The position numbers were made by a program, and so were the translations under genes. From positions 29,585-93,584 of the forward strand of contig CAJXPQ010000013.1 in assembly GCA_913058265.1 (NCBI GenBank): a DNA stretch of 64,000 bases, in the 5' to 3' direction. The notes under the pieces are model-generated. The model saw only the letters and a list, made by a program, of their open reading frames with translations. It had not been told where the DNA came from and did not search any database. Shown piece by piece: positions 16,092 through 24,717 of the stretch (position 1 is its first letter; each line of letters begins with the position of its first letter). Origin of the DNA: an uncultured Oligoflexia bacterium. GTDB lineage: Bacteria > Bdellovibrionota > Bacteriovoracia > Bacteriovoracales > Bacteriovoracaceae.

Positions 16092-17078
16092 TTAAATTAA
16101 ACCTAACTCTCTAACAGTATTTCTTTCTGTGTTTAATTCTTCTAAGGTCTTTTTAAACTTATCAGACCCAAAATCATTATGAGTTTGTCCTTCTACAACC
16201 ATTAGCTTCCCACCTTCAACTCTACATGGATAAGAGAAGATTAAACCTTCATCAACTCCGTATTGACCATTTGAGGCAAGACACATAGAAAATGTTTCTC
16301 CAGCGGGAGTATCGTGAGTTAAGTTATATACTCCATCAACACAAGCATTAGCAGCTGAAGCAGCTGAACTTGCACCTCTTGCTTTAATAATTGCAGCTCC
16401 ACGTTTCTGTACAGTTGTAATAAAGTCACCTTGAAGCCATTCAGTATCTGTAATAACTTCGGCAGCTGACTTACCACCAATTTTTGTATTATAAAAATCT
16501 GGGTATTGAGTTGCTGAGTGATTACCCCAGATTGTGATATTTGTTACTTCTGTAACATCTACACCAGCTTTTTGAGCTAGCTGAGATTTAGCACGCTTCT
16601 CATCAAGAGTAGTCATGGCAAAGAATCTCTCTTTTGGAAGCCCTGAGGACTCCATAGCAATTAAACAGTTTGTATTACATGGGTTTCCAACGACAAAAAG
16701 CTTACAGTCGTCAGCACCGTGTGCGGCCATTGCTTTACCTAGTGGTCCAAAGATTCCACCGTTAACTTTTAAAAGATCTGCTCTCTCCATTCCATCTTTT
16801 CTAGGAACAGCACCGATTGCTAGAATCCAGTTAGCACCCTTAAAGGCCACATCCATTTTATCAGTACAAACAATATTCTTTAAAAGAGGAAAGGCACAAT
16901 CATCTAGTTCCATCTTTACACCTTCAAGTGCTCCAAGCGCCTGAGGTAATTCTAATAATTGAAGCTCAACTTCAGTATCAGTTCCAAACATTTGTCCTGA
17001 AGCGATTCTGAAAAGGATTGCATAACCAATTTGTCCAGCAGGACCTGTCACTGCAACTTTAACTCTTTTATTTGCCAT
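16092..17078 (-). CDS. mdh: Malate dehydrogenase
   Basis: Cytoplasmic NAD-dependent enzyme interconverting malate and oxaloacetate in the TCA cycle. 328 aa, the normal length for the MDH type shared with many proteobacteria and the eukaryotic cytosol. Seen: the NAD-binding [66 protein letters not shown] and the catalytic His in [20 protein letters not shown] precedes the ATG and a good promoter (TAGACT-17-TATAAT) lies about 35 nt upstream. A strong hairpin follows the stop, so it is probably monocistronic or followed by limited read-through into speD. Confidence 0.95.
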   Translation of the reverse strand: MANKRVKVAVTGPAGQIGYAILFRIASGQMFGTDTEVELQLLELPQALGALEGVKMELDDCAFPLLKNIVCTDKMDVAFKGANWILAIGAVPRKDGMERADLLKVNGGIFGPLGKAMAAHGADDCKLFVVGNPCNTNCLIAMESSGLPKERFFAMTTLDEKRAKSQLAQKAGVDVTEVTNITIWGNHSATQYPDFYNTKIGGKSAAEVITDTEWLQGDFITTVQKRGAAIIKARGASSAASAANACVDGVYNLTHDTPAGETFSMCLASNGQYGVDEGLIFSYPCRVEGGKLMVVEGQTHNDFGSDKFKKTLEELNTERNTVRELGLI

Positions 17079-17110
17079 TTTAATTCTCCTTTAATGTTAT
17101 ATACCGAGTG

Positions 17111-17139
17111 ATTATAAGGGATTTAGCCCTTTTAGTCTA
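17111..17139 (-). promoter_or_regulatory. Sigma-70-type promoter of mdh
   Basis: Minus strand TAGACT, 17-bp spacer, TATAAT. The -10 is perfect and the -35 matches 4 of 6. The spacer holds GGGCTAAATCCC, a small inverted repeat that could be an operator; that part is speculative. Confidence 0.65.
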
Positions 17140-17227
17140 TGGGACAAAACCGGCAGATTGATCATAGACAATAAATATAATCAAGCATATGATGACCATA
17201 TAACAAAGCTTTAAGGAGCAAAGTGTC

Positions 17228-17827
17228 ATGACTGACTCAGCAACAGGTAATAAGCCAAAACCAAACAATAACAAACGTCGCAACAATAACAGAAGACGTA
17301 ATCATAATAAAAAGCCTGGTAACAACAATAACAATAACGCTGTTAAGGCCGATGGTGCCAACAAGCCTGCAAACTCTAACAAAAAAAATTATTCGAAAAA
17401 TCGAAGACCAAAGAGCTTAACGCCTTCAAGAATTATGCAGAAATATGACAATCTCATGGAGCAGTACATTACTGCCAGAGGTAAGTTCTACAATATGTTT
17501 GGAAGAAACTCACAGAAACAATTAGGTAAAACTGAGAAAAATTACCAAACATCTCTCCATAATCTAAGAAAGTACGAAGTAACTCTACAAGAAGACTGGC
17601 AGCGTGAAGTTTTACAAAATAAAATTAATGGTCTTCCTGAAGACCTACAGTACTCTACCGAGCACAATCTAGATCCAAAAGGTGATGTAGTAAGTCACTT
17701 AGGTGAATTCGATGACATCCACTTACTCCCAGATCAAAAATCTGAGAACTGGTCAGAAGATACTGAAGAGTCTCAAGGAACAATAGAAGACTATCAGCGT
17801 TATAAAGACGGATATACTCCACAATAA
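17228..17827 (+). CDS. Asn-rich basic low-complexity protein with acidic C-terminus
   Basis: 199 aa with AAGGAG 9 nt before the ATG. Residues 1-65 are almost only Asn, Lys, Arg, Pro and Gly (NNKRRNNNRRRNHNKKPGN), surely disordered and strongly positive, of the kind seen in RNA-binding tails. Residues 66-130 look helical (SRIMQKYDNLMEQYITARG, then EKNYQTSLHNLRKYEVTL). The last 50 residues are acidic. No family is recognised; a nucleic-acid or ribosome-associated role is only a guess from composition. It is divergent from mdh, has a TATAAT at 17176-17181, and is followed by a hairpin terminator. Confidence 0.7.
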   Translation: MTDSATGNKPKPNNNKRRNNNRRRNHNKKPGNNNNNNAVKADGANKPANSNKKNYSKNRRPKSLTPSRIMQKYDNLMEQYITARGKFYNMFGRNSQKQLGKTEKNYQTSLHNLRKYEVTLQEDWQREVLQNKINGLPEDLQYSTEHNLDPKGDVVSHLGEFDDIHLLPDQKSENWSEDTEESQGTIEDYQRYKDGYTPQ

Positions 17828-17831
17828 AAAA

Positions 17832-17850
17832 GCCTGCTTATTTAGCAGGC
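17832..17850. terminator. Bidirectional terminator between convergent genes
   Basis: GCCTGC and GCAGGC flank a 7-nt loop. On the minus strand the hairpin is followed by TTTTTTATT, a good intrinsic terminator for the XRE regulator gene. On the plus strand ACATATTTTA follows, which is weaker. Confidence 0.8.
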
Positions 17851-17873
17851 ACATATTTTAATTTAAATTATAA

Positions 17874-18254
17874 TTAAGAATTCGAACACATTTTGAAACT
17901 AGCTTCAACTCCAGAGTATTCTGTTTGAGATGTTTGCGTATCACTAGATGTGTCATTGTCGTTAGTTCGTAAAGTTTTTACTTCAGCATTTTGTTCAACA
18001 CTTAGGTAATTGTTTAGTGTTTCGTCATGGTCAGCAAGAATAGCGTCCTTAAGGTCTTGAGGCTCAATATTAAGAACTTCTGACACTCTTGTTAACATCT
18101 TCAAAGGGATATTACATAATGCCCTCTCCACGTTCGAAATAAACTGTCCATTTTTGTATCCTAATAAATTAGATAGCTCAGACTGAGAATAATTTTTTGG
18201 GTGCTGTAATCTTTTTGTGCGAATTAACTTAGCAATGTTTTTGAAACAACGCAT
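17874..18254 (-). CDS. XRE-family helix-turn-helix transcriptional regulator
   Basis: 126 aa. The N-terminal ~65 residues form a Cro/C1-type HTH: IAKLIRTKRLQHPKNYSQSE, LSNLLGYKNGQFISNVERAL, then LTRVSEVLNIEPQDL. The C-terminal ~50 residues are polar, Ser/Thr-rich and probably disordered, without a recognisable ligand domain. AGGAG precedes the ATG by 5 nt. The DNA target is unknown; autoregulation or control of the divergent xth gene is possible from position only. No phage genes are nearby, so it does not look like a prophage repressor. Confidence 0.85.
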   Translation of the reverse strand: MRCFKNIAKLIRTKRLQHPKNYSQSELSNLLGYKNGQFISNVERALCNIPLKMLTRVSEVLNIEPQDLKDAILADHDETLNNYLSVEQNAEVKTLRTNDNDTSSDTQTSQTEYSGVEASFKMCSNS

Positions 18255-18382
18255 GACATCTCCTACTTCGAATTTGGTTTTTTAATATTAATCATTTTTT
18301 CCGGAATGTCTTTAACAATCTTGAAAAAAACTATAAAACAATAGTGCCAAACTTTTGTAAAAAAAAACATATGAGGAAAATA

Positions 18383-19150
18383 ATGAAAACGCTTGTGTCG
18401 TGGAACGTCAATGGAATTAGGGCCTGTACTAAGAAGGGATTCGTAGACTGGATAAGTAGGACATCACCTGACATCGTGTGCTTACAGGAAATCAAGGCGG
18501 AAAAAAGTCAGTTCCCAGAAGAAACTTTGACAATACCAGGTTATGAGGTGTTCATTTTTTCAGCAGAAAAAAAAGGATATTCCGGAGTAGCTGTATACAG
18601 TAAAGAAAAACCTCTAAAAGTTCACCACGGTCTTGGTGTAGAAAAATTTGATAGAGAGGGACGAGCACTTATTCTTGAATTTAAGTCGTTCATTTTATTT
18701 AATTGCTATTTTCCAAACGGCCAAAGAGATCACGGAAGGGTCCCTTATAAATTAGAATTTTATGATGAAATACTAAAGCGCTTTAACCAATATATTGAAG
18801 ATGGTAAAAAAGTCATTATCACTGGTGACTTTAATACTGCTCACCACCCTATTGATCTTGCTAACCCAAAAACGAATAAAAAAACAACCGGCTTTCTTCC
18901 TAACGAAAGAGAGTGGATGGGTCAATATGAAGCGGCAGGTATGATTGATTGCTTAAGGCACTTTGAGCCTGAGACAGAAGGTATTTATTCATGGTGGACA
19001 TATAGAGGTGATTGCCGTGAAAGAAATATTGGATGGCGTATAGATTATTTTATGGCCAGCTCTAATTTAAAATCAAAGCTTGTCTCTTGCAGACACACTC
19101 CGGAAATTATGGGGTCAGACCATTGTCCTATTGAGCTTGTTTTAAAATAA
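18383..19150 (+). CDS. xth: Exodeoxyribonuclease III
   Basis: AP endonuclease and 3'-5' exonuclease of base-excision repair. 255 aa, the usual length. Signatures of the EEP fold in order: LVSWNVNGIRACTKKGF, VCLQEIKAE (metal Glu), FNCYFPNGQRDHGRVPYKL, ITGDFNTAHHPIDLANP, WRIDYFMAS and GSDHCPIELVL (catalytic His). I start at ATG 18383, where AGGA lies 6 nt upstream and the product begins MKTLVSWNVNG; the track start at 18344 adds 13 unlikely residues. The 3' end overlaps the convergent EEP-fold gene by 9 nt. Confidence 0.95.
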   Translation: MKTLVSWNVNGIRACTKKGFVDWISRTSPDIVCLQEIKAEKSQFPEETLTIPGYEVFIFSAEKKGYSGVAVYSKEKPLKVHHGLGVEKFDREGRALILEFKSFILFNCYFPNGQRDHGRVPYKLEFYDEILKRFNQYIEDGKKVIITGDFNTAHHPIDLANPKTNKKTTGFLPNEREWMGQYEAAGMIDCLRHFEPETEGIYSWWTYRGDCRERNIGWRIDYFMASSNLKSKLVSCRHTPEIMGSDHCPIELVLK

Positions 19151-19993
19151 TCCCAAAGAAACTTCCATAGGATTATGATCAGAGCCTGGGTATACAGGGG
19201 CCACTGCAGATTTAACATTAAGTCCCTTCACCCAAATATGATCCAATGTTTTACCTAAGAATTTTTTCCTAAAATCAACTGAAAATTGGACAGCTTTAAA
19301 ACCGATTCCAGTCATTATACGATTCATTGTTCTTGTCTTCTTCTTTGTCCAAGTATTAAAGTCCCCTCCAAAAATAACAGGTCCTTTATGCTTTGCTAAT
19401 AACTGAGCCGCATCAGCAATCATATGTTTAAACTTCTTATTTGATACGAAGTTTATGGCGTGAATGTTCCCAACTAAAAGTTCCTCTTCGATTCCGGCCA
19501 ACTTGTACTTAGTGAATAAAGTCATCTTCGGTGTCTTAATAACAGGCTCTCTATAAAAACTTCTCTGCCAAGAGGATTTCTTTGATATTTGCTTTGCAGC
19601 AGTGGCCACTCCATTTCTTTTCATTTGAAGTGAGGTGTCCATAAATGAAGTCGCGAAAACATAATTAAAATCTTTCGTCTCAGAAAAGCCTTGAATCATT
19701 TTCTTACTCGTAAAAACCTCTTGTAGAATGAGTATCTCTTTTCCATTTGAGAGGTCTTGAAAGTCTTTAAGCCAATTGACCTTAGCTCCTTTAAACATAT
19801 TCCAAACCAAGATACTAAAACCCATAGGATAAATTGCAACTTCCTCCTCTATGATATTAAAGTCAAGAAGGACATCACTATCGGCAGGGATTTCGTACTT
19901 ACCTGACCTATAATCACTTTGCCCGTTAACAGCGAAAGCCCCTAAACTTAAAATCAAAAGAAAGGAGACAAGAAGACTCGTTATTTTTTTCAT
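19142..19993 (-). CDS. Exported endonuclease/exonuclease/phosphatase-fold protein (YafD-like)
   Basis: 283 aa with a signal peptide (MKKITSLLVSFLLILSLGAFA, cleavage near NGQS). The mature protein keeps the EEP active-site blocks: ILVWNMFKGAKVNW, ILILQEVFTSKK, VGNIHAINF, VIFGGDFNTW, LDHIWVKGL and GSDHNPMEVSL. It acts outside the cytoplasm, so its substrate could be DNA, RNA or a phospho-ester of lipids or nucleotides; the fold alone does not decide. GGAG is 7 nt before ATG 19993, which is 1 nt after the upstream gene's stop; the two are surely co-translated. Confidence 0.8.
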   Translation of the reverse strand: MKKITSLLVSFLLILSLGAFAVNGQSDYRSGKYEIPADSDVLLDFNIIEEEVAIYPMGFSILVWNMFKGAKVNWLKDFQDLSNGKEILILQEVFTSKKMIQGFSETKDFNYVFATSFMDTSLQMKRNGVATAAKQISKKSSWQRSFYREPVIKTPKMTLFTKYKLAGIEEELLVGNIHAINFVSNKKFKHMIADAAQLLAKHKGPVIFGGDFNTWTKKKTRTMNRIMTGIGFKAVQFSVDFRKKFLGKTLDHIWVKGLNVKSAVAPVYPGSDHNPMEVSLGLF

Positions 19994-19994
19994 C

Positions 19995-20630
19995 TTAAAA
20001 CTCCACCATAAAACCAGAACCTGACTCAATCATTTTACGAACAGATTGATTACGATATTCCACATAGTCCTCATAGGCTTCTTCACCAAATATTTTTTTA
20101 AGTTTTGATAGATACTTTGAATTTATTTTAGCGAGTTGAATATTATCTTCGACAGTGAATACATATGGTACTTTCTCATTAGTACTATCATCAAAGTGAG
20201 ACTGCATAATTTGACTTATTTCACGATCCCTATGCATCGCCATGCTAAAGTACTGATCGACATAATCAGGATCAATTCCGAGGTCTCTCTCTAAATGGGA
20301 TCTCATATCTTCTTGCCATTTATTTTTAGATTCTTGATATTGCTTCTCATAATCTGCATCAGAAAAGTCTTCTGGAGCTTCATCATCTTCAATGACATTT
20401 GCTGGCACAGTATTTAATATCTTTCCCTTAATATCTTGGCCCGCTTTATTTAGATTTTTAGATTTCTGGATCGAAGTTTTTTTTATCGCCGACTGAGCTA
20501 ATATTAATTCATCCTCAACCATATCATCTTCAGTAAGGTTGTCCGATACAACAACTTCTGTGTTCATTAGATAGATATTCAAACTTAGTGAAGACAACAA
20601 AGTCCCATAAAGTAAGTATTTTCTTTTCAT
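19995..20630 (-). CDS. Exported or membrane-anchored helical protein of unknown function
   Basis: 211 aa. GGGGAG lies 7 nt before ATG 20630 (the track start is 20645). The N-terminus MKRKYLLYGTLLSSLSLNIYL is a signal peptide or anchor. The remainder is strongly charged and mostly helical, with an acidic stretch (NVIEDDEAPEDFSDADYEKQ) and a C-terminal helical part (LAKINSKYLSKLKKIFGEEA). No family is recognised. It is followed after 1 nt by the exported EEP-fold enzyme and probably serves the same process. Confidence 0.6.
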   Translation of the reverse strand: MKRKYLLYGTLLSSLSLNIYLMNTEVVVSDNLTEDDMVEDELILAQSAIKKTSIQKSKNLNKAGQDIKGKILNTVPANVIEDDEAPEDFSDADYEKQYQESKNKWQEDMRSHLERDLGIDPDYVDQYFSMAMHRDREISQIMQSHFDDSTNEKVPYVFTVEDNIQLAKINSKYLSKLKKIFGEEAYEDYVEYRNQSVRKMIESGSGFMVEF

Positions 20631-20720
20631 CAAAGTACTCCCCATTACGCAATATTAGTAAAGTGAAGATACATAGTACGTATCAGAAAGTAAAAAGGCT
20701 TCAAGGTTAAACTACTGAAA

Positions 20721-22031
20721 TTATGCTGGAGTATGTAGTAATTTCCCTTTATAAAAGACTTTATCTACCATTTTGTCGTAATTCTTCCTACGTTTTCTAC
20801 CATGATTAATATATGAGCTAAGGACAGTCTCTGCACTCAAGTCATCAAGATTCCTAAGCTTTGGAAGTACAAGAAAATTTGCTTCTTTTCCAACACTTAA
20901 ATTACCCATTGTTTTATCTAAATTAAGAAGCTTCGCACCGGCCAAACTTGAACGATAAAGCCCCATAATATGAGTGGCGCCTTTCACTTCCGCTTTTTTA
21001 TTTTGATCTACAAATGACCTAATCACATCAAACATAGACAATATAGGTCCACCACCAATGTCAGACCCTAGCGCCCATCTGATTTTATTTCTTTCAATCT
21101 TTTTAAAATCAAATAATCCCGAGCCAAGGCCCTTCTCTTTTATGGGAGCATTTGAAGTGGGACAATGTGCAATTGCGGTATCCGTCTCCTTAAGCATCTT
21201 GATTTCGGAAGGTTTTAAGTGAATACCGTGTCCCATAATTGTTCTAGGACCTAACATTCCGACTTTCTTATAGATCTCTGTATATGTTTTTATTTTTTCA
21301 AAGCCTTTAATTTCTTTGTAAAGTCCTGTAACAAATTCGATTTCATTTGGAGTCTCACTAAGATGACTTTGAATAAATGACTTATTTTTCTTTGCGATCT
21401 TTACCGATTCCTTCATGGTTTCAGGATCTGTAGCGATGGCAAACCTAGGTGTAAGAGCATACTTTTGTTTGTATTTTTTGGAATATTTAGAGACTAATGA
21501 TAGTGCCTCAGTTTTTGTTTGTGTCAGTTGTTGGGGTGAATTCATAGTCATTAATACATTGCCAATAACAAAGTCACCTGTAACTTCATCCATAGCATTC
21601 TCAAGTGTGTGCCCATGGATTGAGGAGTAACAGGCCCCTCCTAAAGTCCCAACACTAACAAGCCTCTTAAAAAAATCTTTGGCGCGCTTCTTTGAATAAG
21701 CTTTATTTTTAAACTTCATTTCAGCTGGAAAAGTATAGTTATCTAGCCATTTAAGTAAGTTTGCTTTAGGCATTTCTCTGACGTCGTCTTGAACCCAGTG
21801 AAAGTGCATATCAAAAAAGCTTGGGATAATAACTTGCTCTGAATAATCTATCTCTTGAAATTCTCCTTTTAAACCTTGAAGAACTTTTCTTTTAGTACCT
21901 AACTGCTTTATCTGATAAGCATCTTTGGACTTACTGAACTTTAGGTGCATTGCGCCGTTTTTAAAGTATTCACACTTCTTATCTGAGATTGGGTTTAAAA
22001 TATGACCAAAAACAACAATATCTAATGACAT
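20721..22031 (-). CDS. guaD: Guanine deaminase (amidohydrolase superfamily)
   Basis: Zinc amidohydrolase of 436 aa. Seen: the first metal motif IIPSFFDMHFHWVQDD (HxH), LLKWLDNYTFPAEMKF, which is characteristic of guanine deaminases, SFIQSHLSETPNEI (metal His), TIMGHGIHL (metal His), AHCPTSNA and ALGSDIGGGP (catalytic Asp). It converts guanine to xanthine in purine salvage or breakdown. I use ATG 22031 (MSLDIVVFGHI), which has AAGGA 8 nt upstream; the track start at 22109 would run into the divergent nfeD gene. The usual loop that precedes the HxH is present, so it looks intact. Confidence 0.85.
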   Translation of the reverse strand: MSLDIVVFGHILNPISDKKCEYFKNGAMHLKFSKSKDAYQIKQLGTKRKVLQGLKGEFQEIDYSEQVIIPSFFDMHFHWVQDDVREMPKANLLKWLDNYTFPAEMKFKNKAYSKKRAKDFFKRLVSVGTLGGACYSSIHGHTLENAMDEVTGDFVIGNVLMTMNSPQQLTQTKTEALSLVSKYSKKYKQKYALTPRFAIATDPETMKESVKIAKKNKSFIQSHLSETPNEIEFVTGLYKEIKGFEKIKTYTEIYKKVGMLGPRTIMGHGIHLKPSEIKMLKETDTAIAHCPTSNAPIKEKGLGSGLFDFKKIERNKIRWALGSDIGGGPILSMFDVIRSFVDQNKKAEVKGATHIMGLYRSSLAGAKLLNLDKTMGNLSVGKEANFLVLPKLRNLDDLSAETVLSSYINHGRKRRKNYDKMVDKVFYKGKLLHTPA

Positions 22032-22049
22032 AAAATCTATCCTTTTAAT

Positions 22050-22078
22050 TTGCGAGGTCATCAATAATATTCTATTTT
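22050..22078 (+). promoter_or_regulatory. Promoter of nfeD, possibly giving a leaderless mRNA
   Basis: TTGCGA, 17-bp spacer, TATTTT. The -10 ends 6 nt before the nfeD ATG, which has no purine-rich ribosome site, so the start of transcription would fall on the start codon. Confidence 0.5.
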
Positions 22079-22084
22079 TATTGT

Positions 22085-23380
22085 ATGAAAAGAATAAAAA
22101 ATTACGCAATCAGTCTTTTACTTTTATTATCCCATAGTGCATTTGCAAACTATGAAGTTAATCGAATTACCTACTTGAATGTAGATGCCAGTATCAACCC
22201 TGCCATCTTTAACTTTTTAGAAGATAATTTAAAAAAACTTTCTAAGGAAAACGGTGATCTTGCCTTTATTAAGCTAGATACTCCCGGCGGGCTTGTCTCT
22301 ACGACCAAGGATATTTTAACTCTTATAGGGAGTCTGGATTACCCCGTTGGAGTCTGGATAACACCAGAAGGCGCTAGTGCCACAAGTGCAGGTGCCATCA
22401 TCTCAAGTGCAGCTCACTTCCTTGTTATGAGTGAAGGCACAAACATAGGTGCAGCAACACCTATAACAATGGGAAAAGATATTGATCAAAAAGATGGTAG
22501 AGCAAAAGCTGTCAATGATATTGTTGCCCTCGTAAGATCTCTATCTAAAGCACGGGGCAGAAACCCAGACTTCTTTGAAAAAATGATATCTGAAGCTATT
22601 AGTCTTGATGCTAGAGATGCATTAGAGAAAAATGTCATCGATAAAATCGTCAATAGACAAAGTGACCTTATAGACTTTCTGGCCACAAGCTCAGTCACAA
22701 TTAAAGGTGAAGAAATGAAGCTTATTGTTGCAAAGAATGTGATGACAAGAACTGTGGAGATGGACCCGGGACAGCAGATCCTCAATATTTTTTCTAACCC
22801 AACCACTGCCTATATTTTATTTATTATCGGAGCCGCTCTACTCTACTTTGAGTTACAGGCCCCTGGTGGTTTTATTGCTGGAGCATTAGGTGCTTGCTGC
22901 TTAGTGCTGGCAGGAATCGGGTTTCAAGTATTACCGCTAAATTTTGGAGCTGTAGGACTTATCGTACTCTCCTTTGTGCTGTTCATTCTAGAGGTCTATA
23001 TAACCAGTTTTGGTATTCTTACCATTGGAGGAATTATAACTCTTATTCTAGGATCCTTATTCTTATTTAGAACTGACAATAGTCTTATTGAACTTGAAAT
23101 TAGTGTCATAATCTCAGTCGTCGCCTCAATAACCGCCTACGTTTCATTTTTAGGTTGGTACATCTTTAAGACATGGCATAAACACAAAGACTTTTATGGC
23201 CATGCACACGATGAGGGTGTAGTTTTGCAAGTTCTAGATAGAGATAAAAAGAAGTATCAAGTGAGAATCGAAGGTGAGATTTGGACCGCAAAATCAGAGG
23301 AATACCTTGAACTTCATGATGCTGTAGAAGTTATATCTCAAGATGATGAACATCTAACCATGACAATAAAGAAAATATAA
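22085..23380 (+). CDS. NfeD-family membrane serine protease (ClpP-class, stomatin-operon type)
   Basis: 431 aa. Signal peptide (LLLLLSHSAFA), then a ClpP-like periplasmic protease domain with FIKLDTPGGLVSTT, the nucleophile Ser region GASATSAGAIISSAAHF, TNIGAATPI and the general-base Lys in the RAKAVNDIV helix. Four to five membrane helices follow (about 235-360), then a C-terminal OB-fold NfeD domain (EGVVLQVLDRDKK, IWTAKSEEYLE). Members clip the C-terminal hydrophobic region of partner stomatins; the stomatin gene follows after 28 nt. The ATG lacks a ribosome site and may be translated from a leaderless transcript. Confidence 0.9.
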   Translation: MKRIKNYAISLLLLLSHSAFANYEVNRITYLNVDASINPAIFNFLEDNLKKLSKENGDLAFIKLDTPGGLVSTTKDILTLIGSLDYPVGVWITPEGASATSAGAIISSAAHFLVMSEGTNIGAATPITMGKDIDQKDGRAKAVNDIVALVRSLSKARGRNPDFFEKMISEAISLDARDALEKNVIDKIVNRQSDLIDFLATSSVTIKGEEMKLIVAKNVMTRTVEMDPGQQILNIFSNPTTAYILFIIGAALLYFELQAPGGFIAGALGACCLVLAGIGFQVLPLNFGAVGLIVLSFVLFILEVYITSFGILTIGGIITLILGSLFLFRTDNSLIELEISVIISVVASITAYVSFLGWYIFKTWHKHKDFYGHAHDEGVVLQVLDRDKKKYQVRIEGEIWTAKSEEYLELHDAVEVISQDDEHLTMTIKKI

Positions 23381-23408
23381 ATATAAATATTAATATAAAG
23401 GAGAATAT

Positions 23409-24161
23409 ATGAGTGTTTTAATGATGCCTGCAATAATTATTCTAGGTTTACTAGTTTTAAGTTCAATTAAAATTTTGAATGAATATGAAAGAGGCGTTGT
23501 TTTCCGTCTTGGTTCATATTCAGGTGTAAGAGGTCCTGGACTTATTATCTTAATTCCAGTTTTAGAGAAGATGGTTAAAGTTGATCTAAGAGTTGTAACG
23601 ATGGATATACCAAGCCAAGATATTATTACAAAAGATAACGTCACCTTGAAAGTTAATGGTGTTGTTTACTTTAGAGTTAACAATCCTCAAAAATCAATTA
23701 TTAAAGTTGAGAACTACTACCATGCAACATCGCAAATTGCTCAAACGACTCTAAGATCAGTTATTGGACAGTATGAATTAGATGGTGTTCTTGCAGAAAG
23801 AGATGATATTAATGCTAAACTTCAACTTATCCTTGATGAGCAAACAGAGCCATGGGGAATTAAAGTAAGTAACGTTGAGTTAAAAGCGATCGACCTTCCA
23901 GAGAATATGCAAAAAGCAATGGCCAAGCAAGCTGAAGCAGAAAGAGAAAAAAGAGCAAAAATTATTTCTGCTGCCGGTGAATTTGAAGCCGCAAAGAAGT
24001 TAGCTGAAGCTGCAGCAGTTCTTGGTTCTGAAAAAGATGCAATGACTCTAAGGTATCTAGATACAATGAGAGAAGTATCAAGTGGTTCAGGAAAATCAAC
24101 TGTTATATTCCCAGTTCCAATGGACCTTGCTGGTGCACTTGGAAAAGTTTTTAAACAATAA
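23409..24161 (+). CDS. Slipin / stomatin-like SPFH (band 7) membrane protein
   Basis: 250 aa with AAGGAG before the ATG. One N-terminal membrane helix, then the SPFH domain: [71 protein letters not shown]-type block, and the coiled helix [18 protein letters not shown]. It ends with the hydrophobic [15 protein letters not shown], the kind of segment cut by NfeD proteases. It forms oligomers that organise membrane microdomains. It is an operon partner of the preceding nfeD gene. Confidence 0.93.
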   Translation: MSVLMMPAIIILGLLVLSSIKILNEYERGVVFRLGSYSGVRGPGLIILIPVLEKMVKVDLRVVTMDIPSQDIITKDNVTLKVNGVVYFRVNNPQKSIIKVENYYHATSQIAQTTLRSVIGQYELDGVLAERDDINAKLQLILDEQTEPWGIKVSNVELKAIDLPENMQKAMAKQAEAEREKRAKIISAAGEFEAAKKLAEAAAVLGSEKDAMTLRYLDTMREVSSGSGKSTVIFPVPMDLAGALGKVFKQ

Positions 24162-24171
24162 TTTTTAGATT

Positions 24172-24717
24172 TTACTCCGGCATTTCAGAGCACACCCAAG
24201 AGTGACATCCACATTGGGTTGCTGTGAAACCGGAATCTCTACAGTTCATTGCAAATTGATCTTCATCTGTAAAAACTTCGGTACACATGACTTTATTTGA
24301 ATCAAACTTTGAGCACTCTGAAAGAGTTCCAGAAATATCATAACCGTATAAAGTATTTTTTACTGGTGGAGTCTTAGAGTATTCTTTAGTAACACAAATC
24401 CAATCGTGACAACCACATTGCACAGGAAAGTCACCATTATCTTCACAATCAAAAGCGAACTGATCTGATTGTGTAAATTCGGAAGTACAAATTGAGCCAA
24501 ACTGATCAACACACTGTCTTTCATTACCTTCTAAATCAAGACCCTTGTATGATAGGAAGGGAGTATCCTCTCTAACCTTTCCAGGCAAAGTAATAATCTC
24601 ACCTCTATCATCGTCCGTTGGATCAGGAGCACCTGTGTCAGCAACTTCACATCCTGATAGTAGGATTGATGTTAATAATATTAGGAAAGAAAAAATTGAT
24701 TTTCTCACAACTACCAC
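24172..24717 (-). CDS. Cys-rich lipoprotein with two tandem copies of one module
   Basis: 181 aa. Type II signal with lipobox ILLSGC, so a lipoprotein. The mature part contains two copies of a ~45-residue module. Copy 1 has SEFTQSDQFAFDCEDNG and QCGCHDWICV; copy 2 has EVFTDEDQFAMNCRDSG and QCGCHSWVCS, each with the same Cys spacing. No family is recognised. The start is either GTG 24717 or GTG 24708; neither has a convincing ribosome site, and both overlap or adjoin the end of the preceding small gene, so translation is probably coupled. Confidence 0.75.
   Translation of the reverse strand: MVVVRKSIFSFLILLTSILLSGCEVADTGAPDPTDDDRGEIITLPGKVREDTPFLSYKGLDLEGNERQCVDQFGSICTSEFTQSDQFAFDCEDNGDFPVQCGCHDWICVTKEYSKTPPVKNTLYGYDISGTLSECSKFDSNKVMCTEVFTDEDQFAMNCRDSGFTATQCGCHSWVCSEMPE

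Noticed and set aside
17874-18254. XRE regulator as a sign of a prophage or plasmid element
   Set aside because: No integrase, structural, toxin or replication genes are near; the neighbours are mdh and xth, and the base composition does not change visibly.
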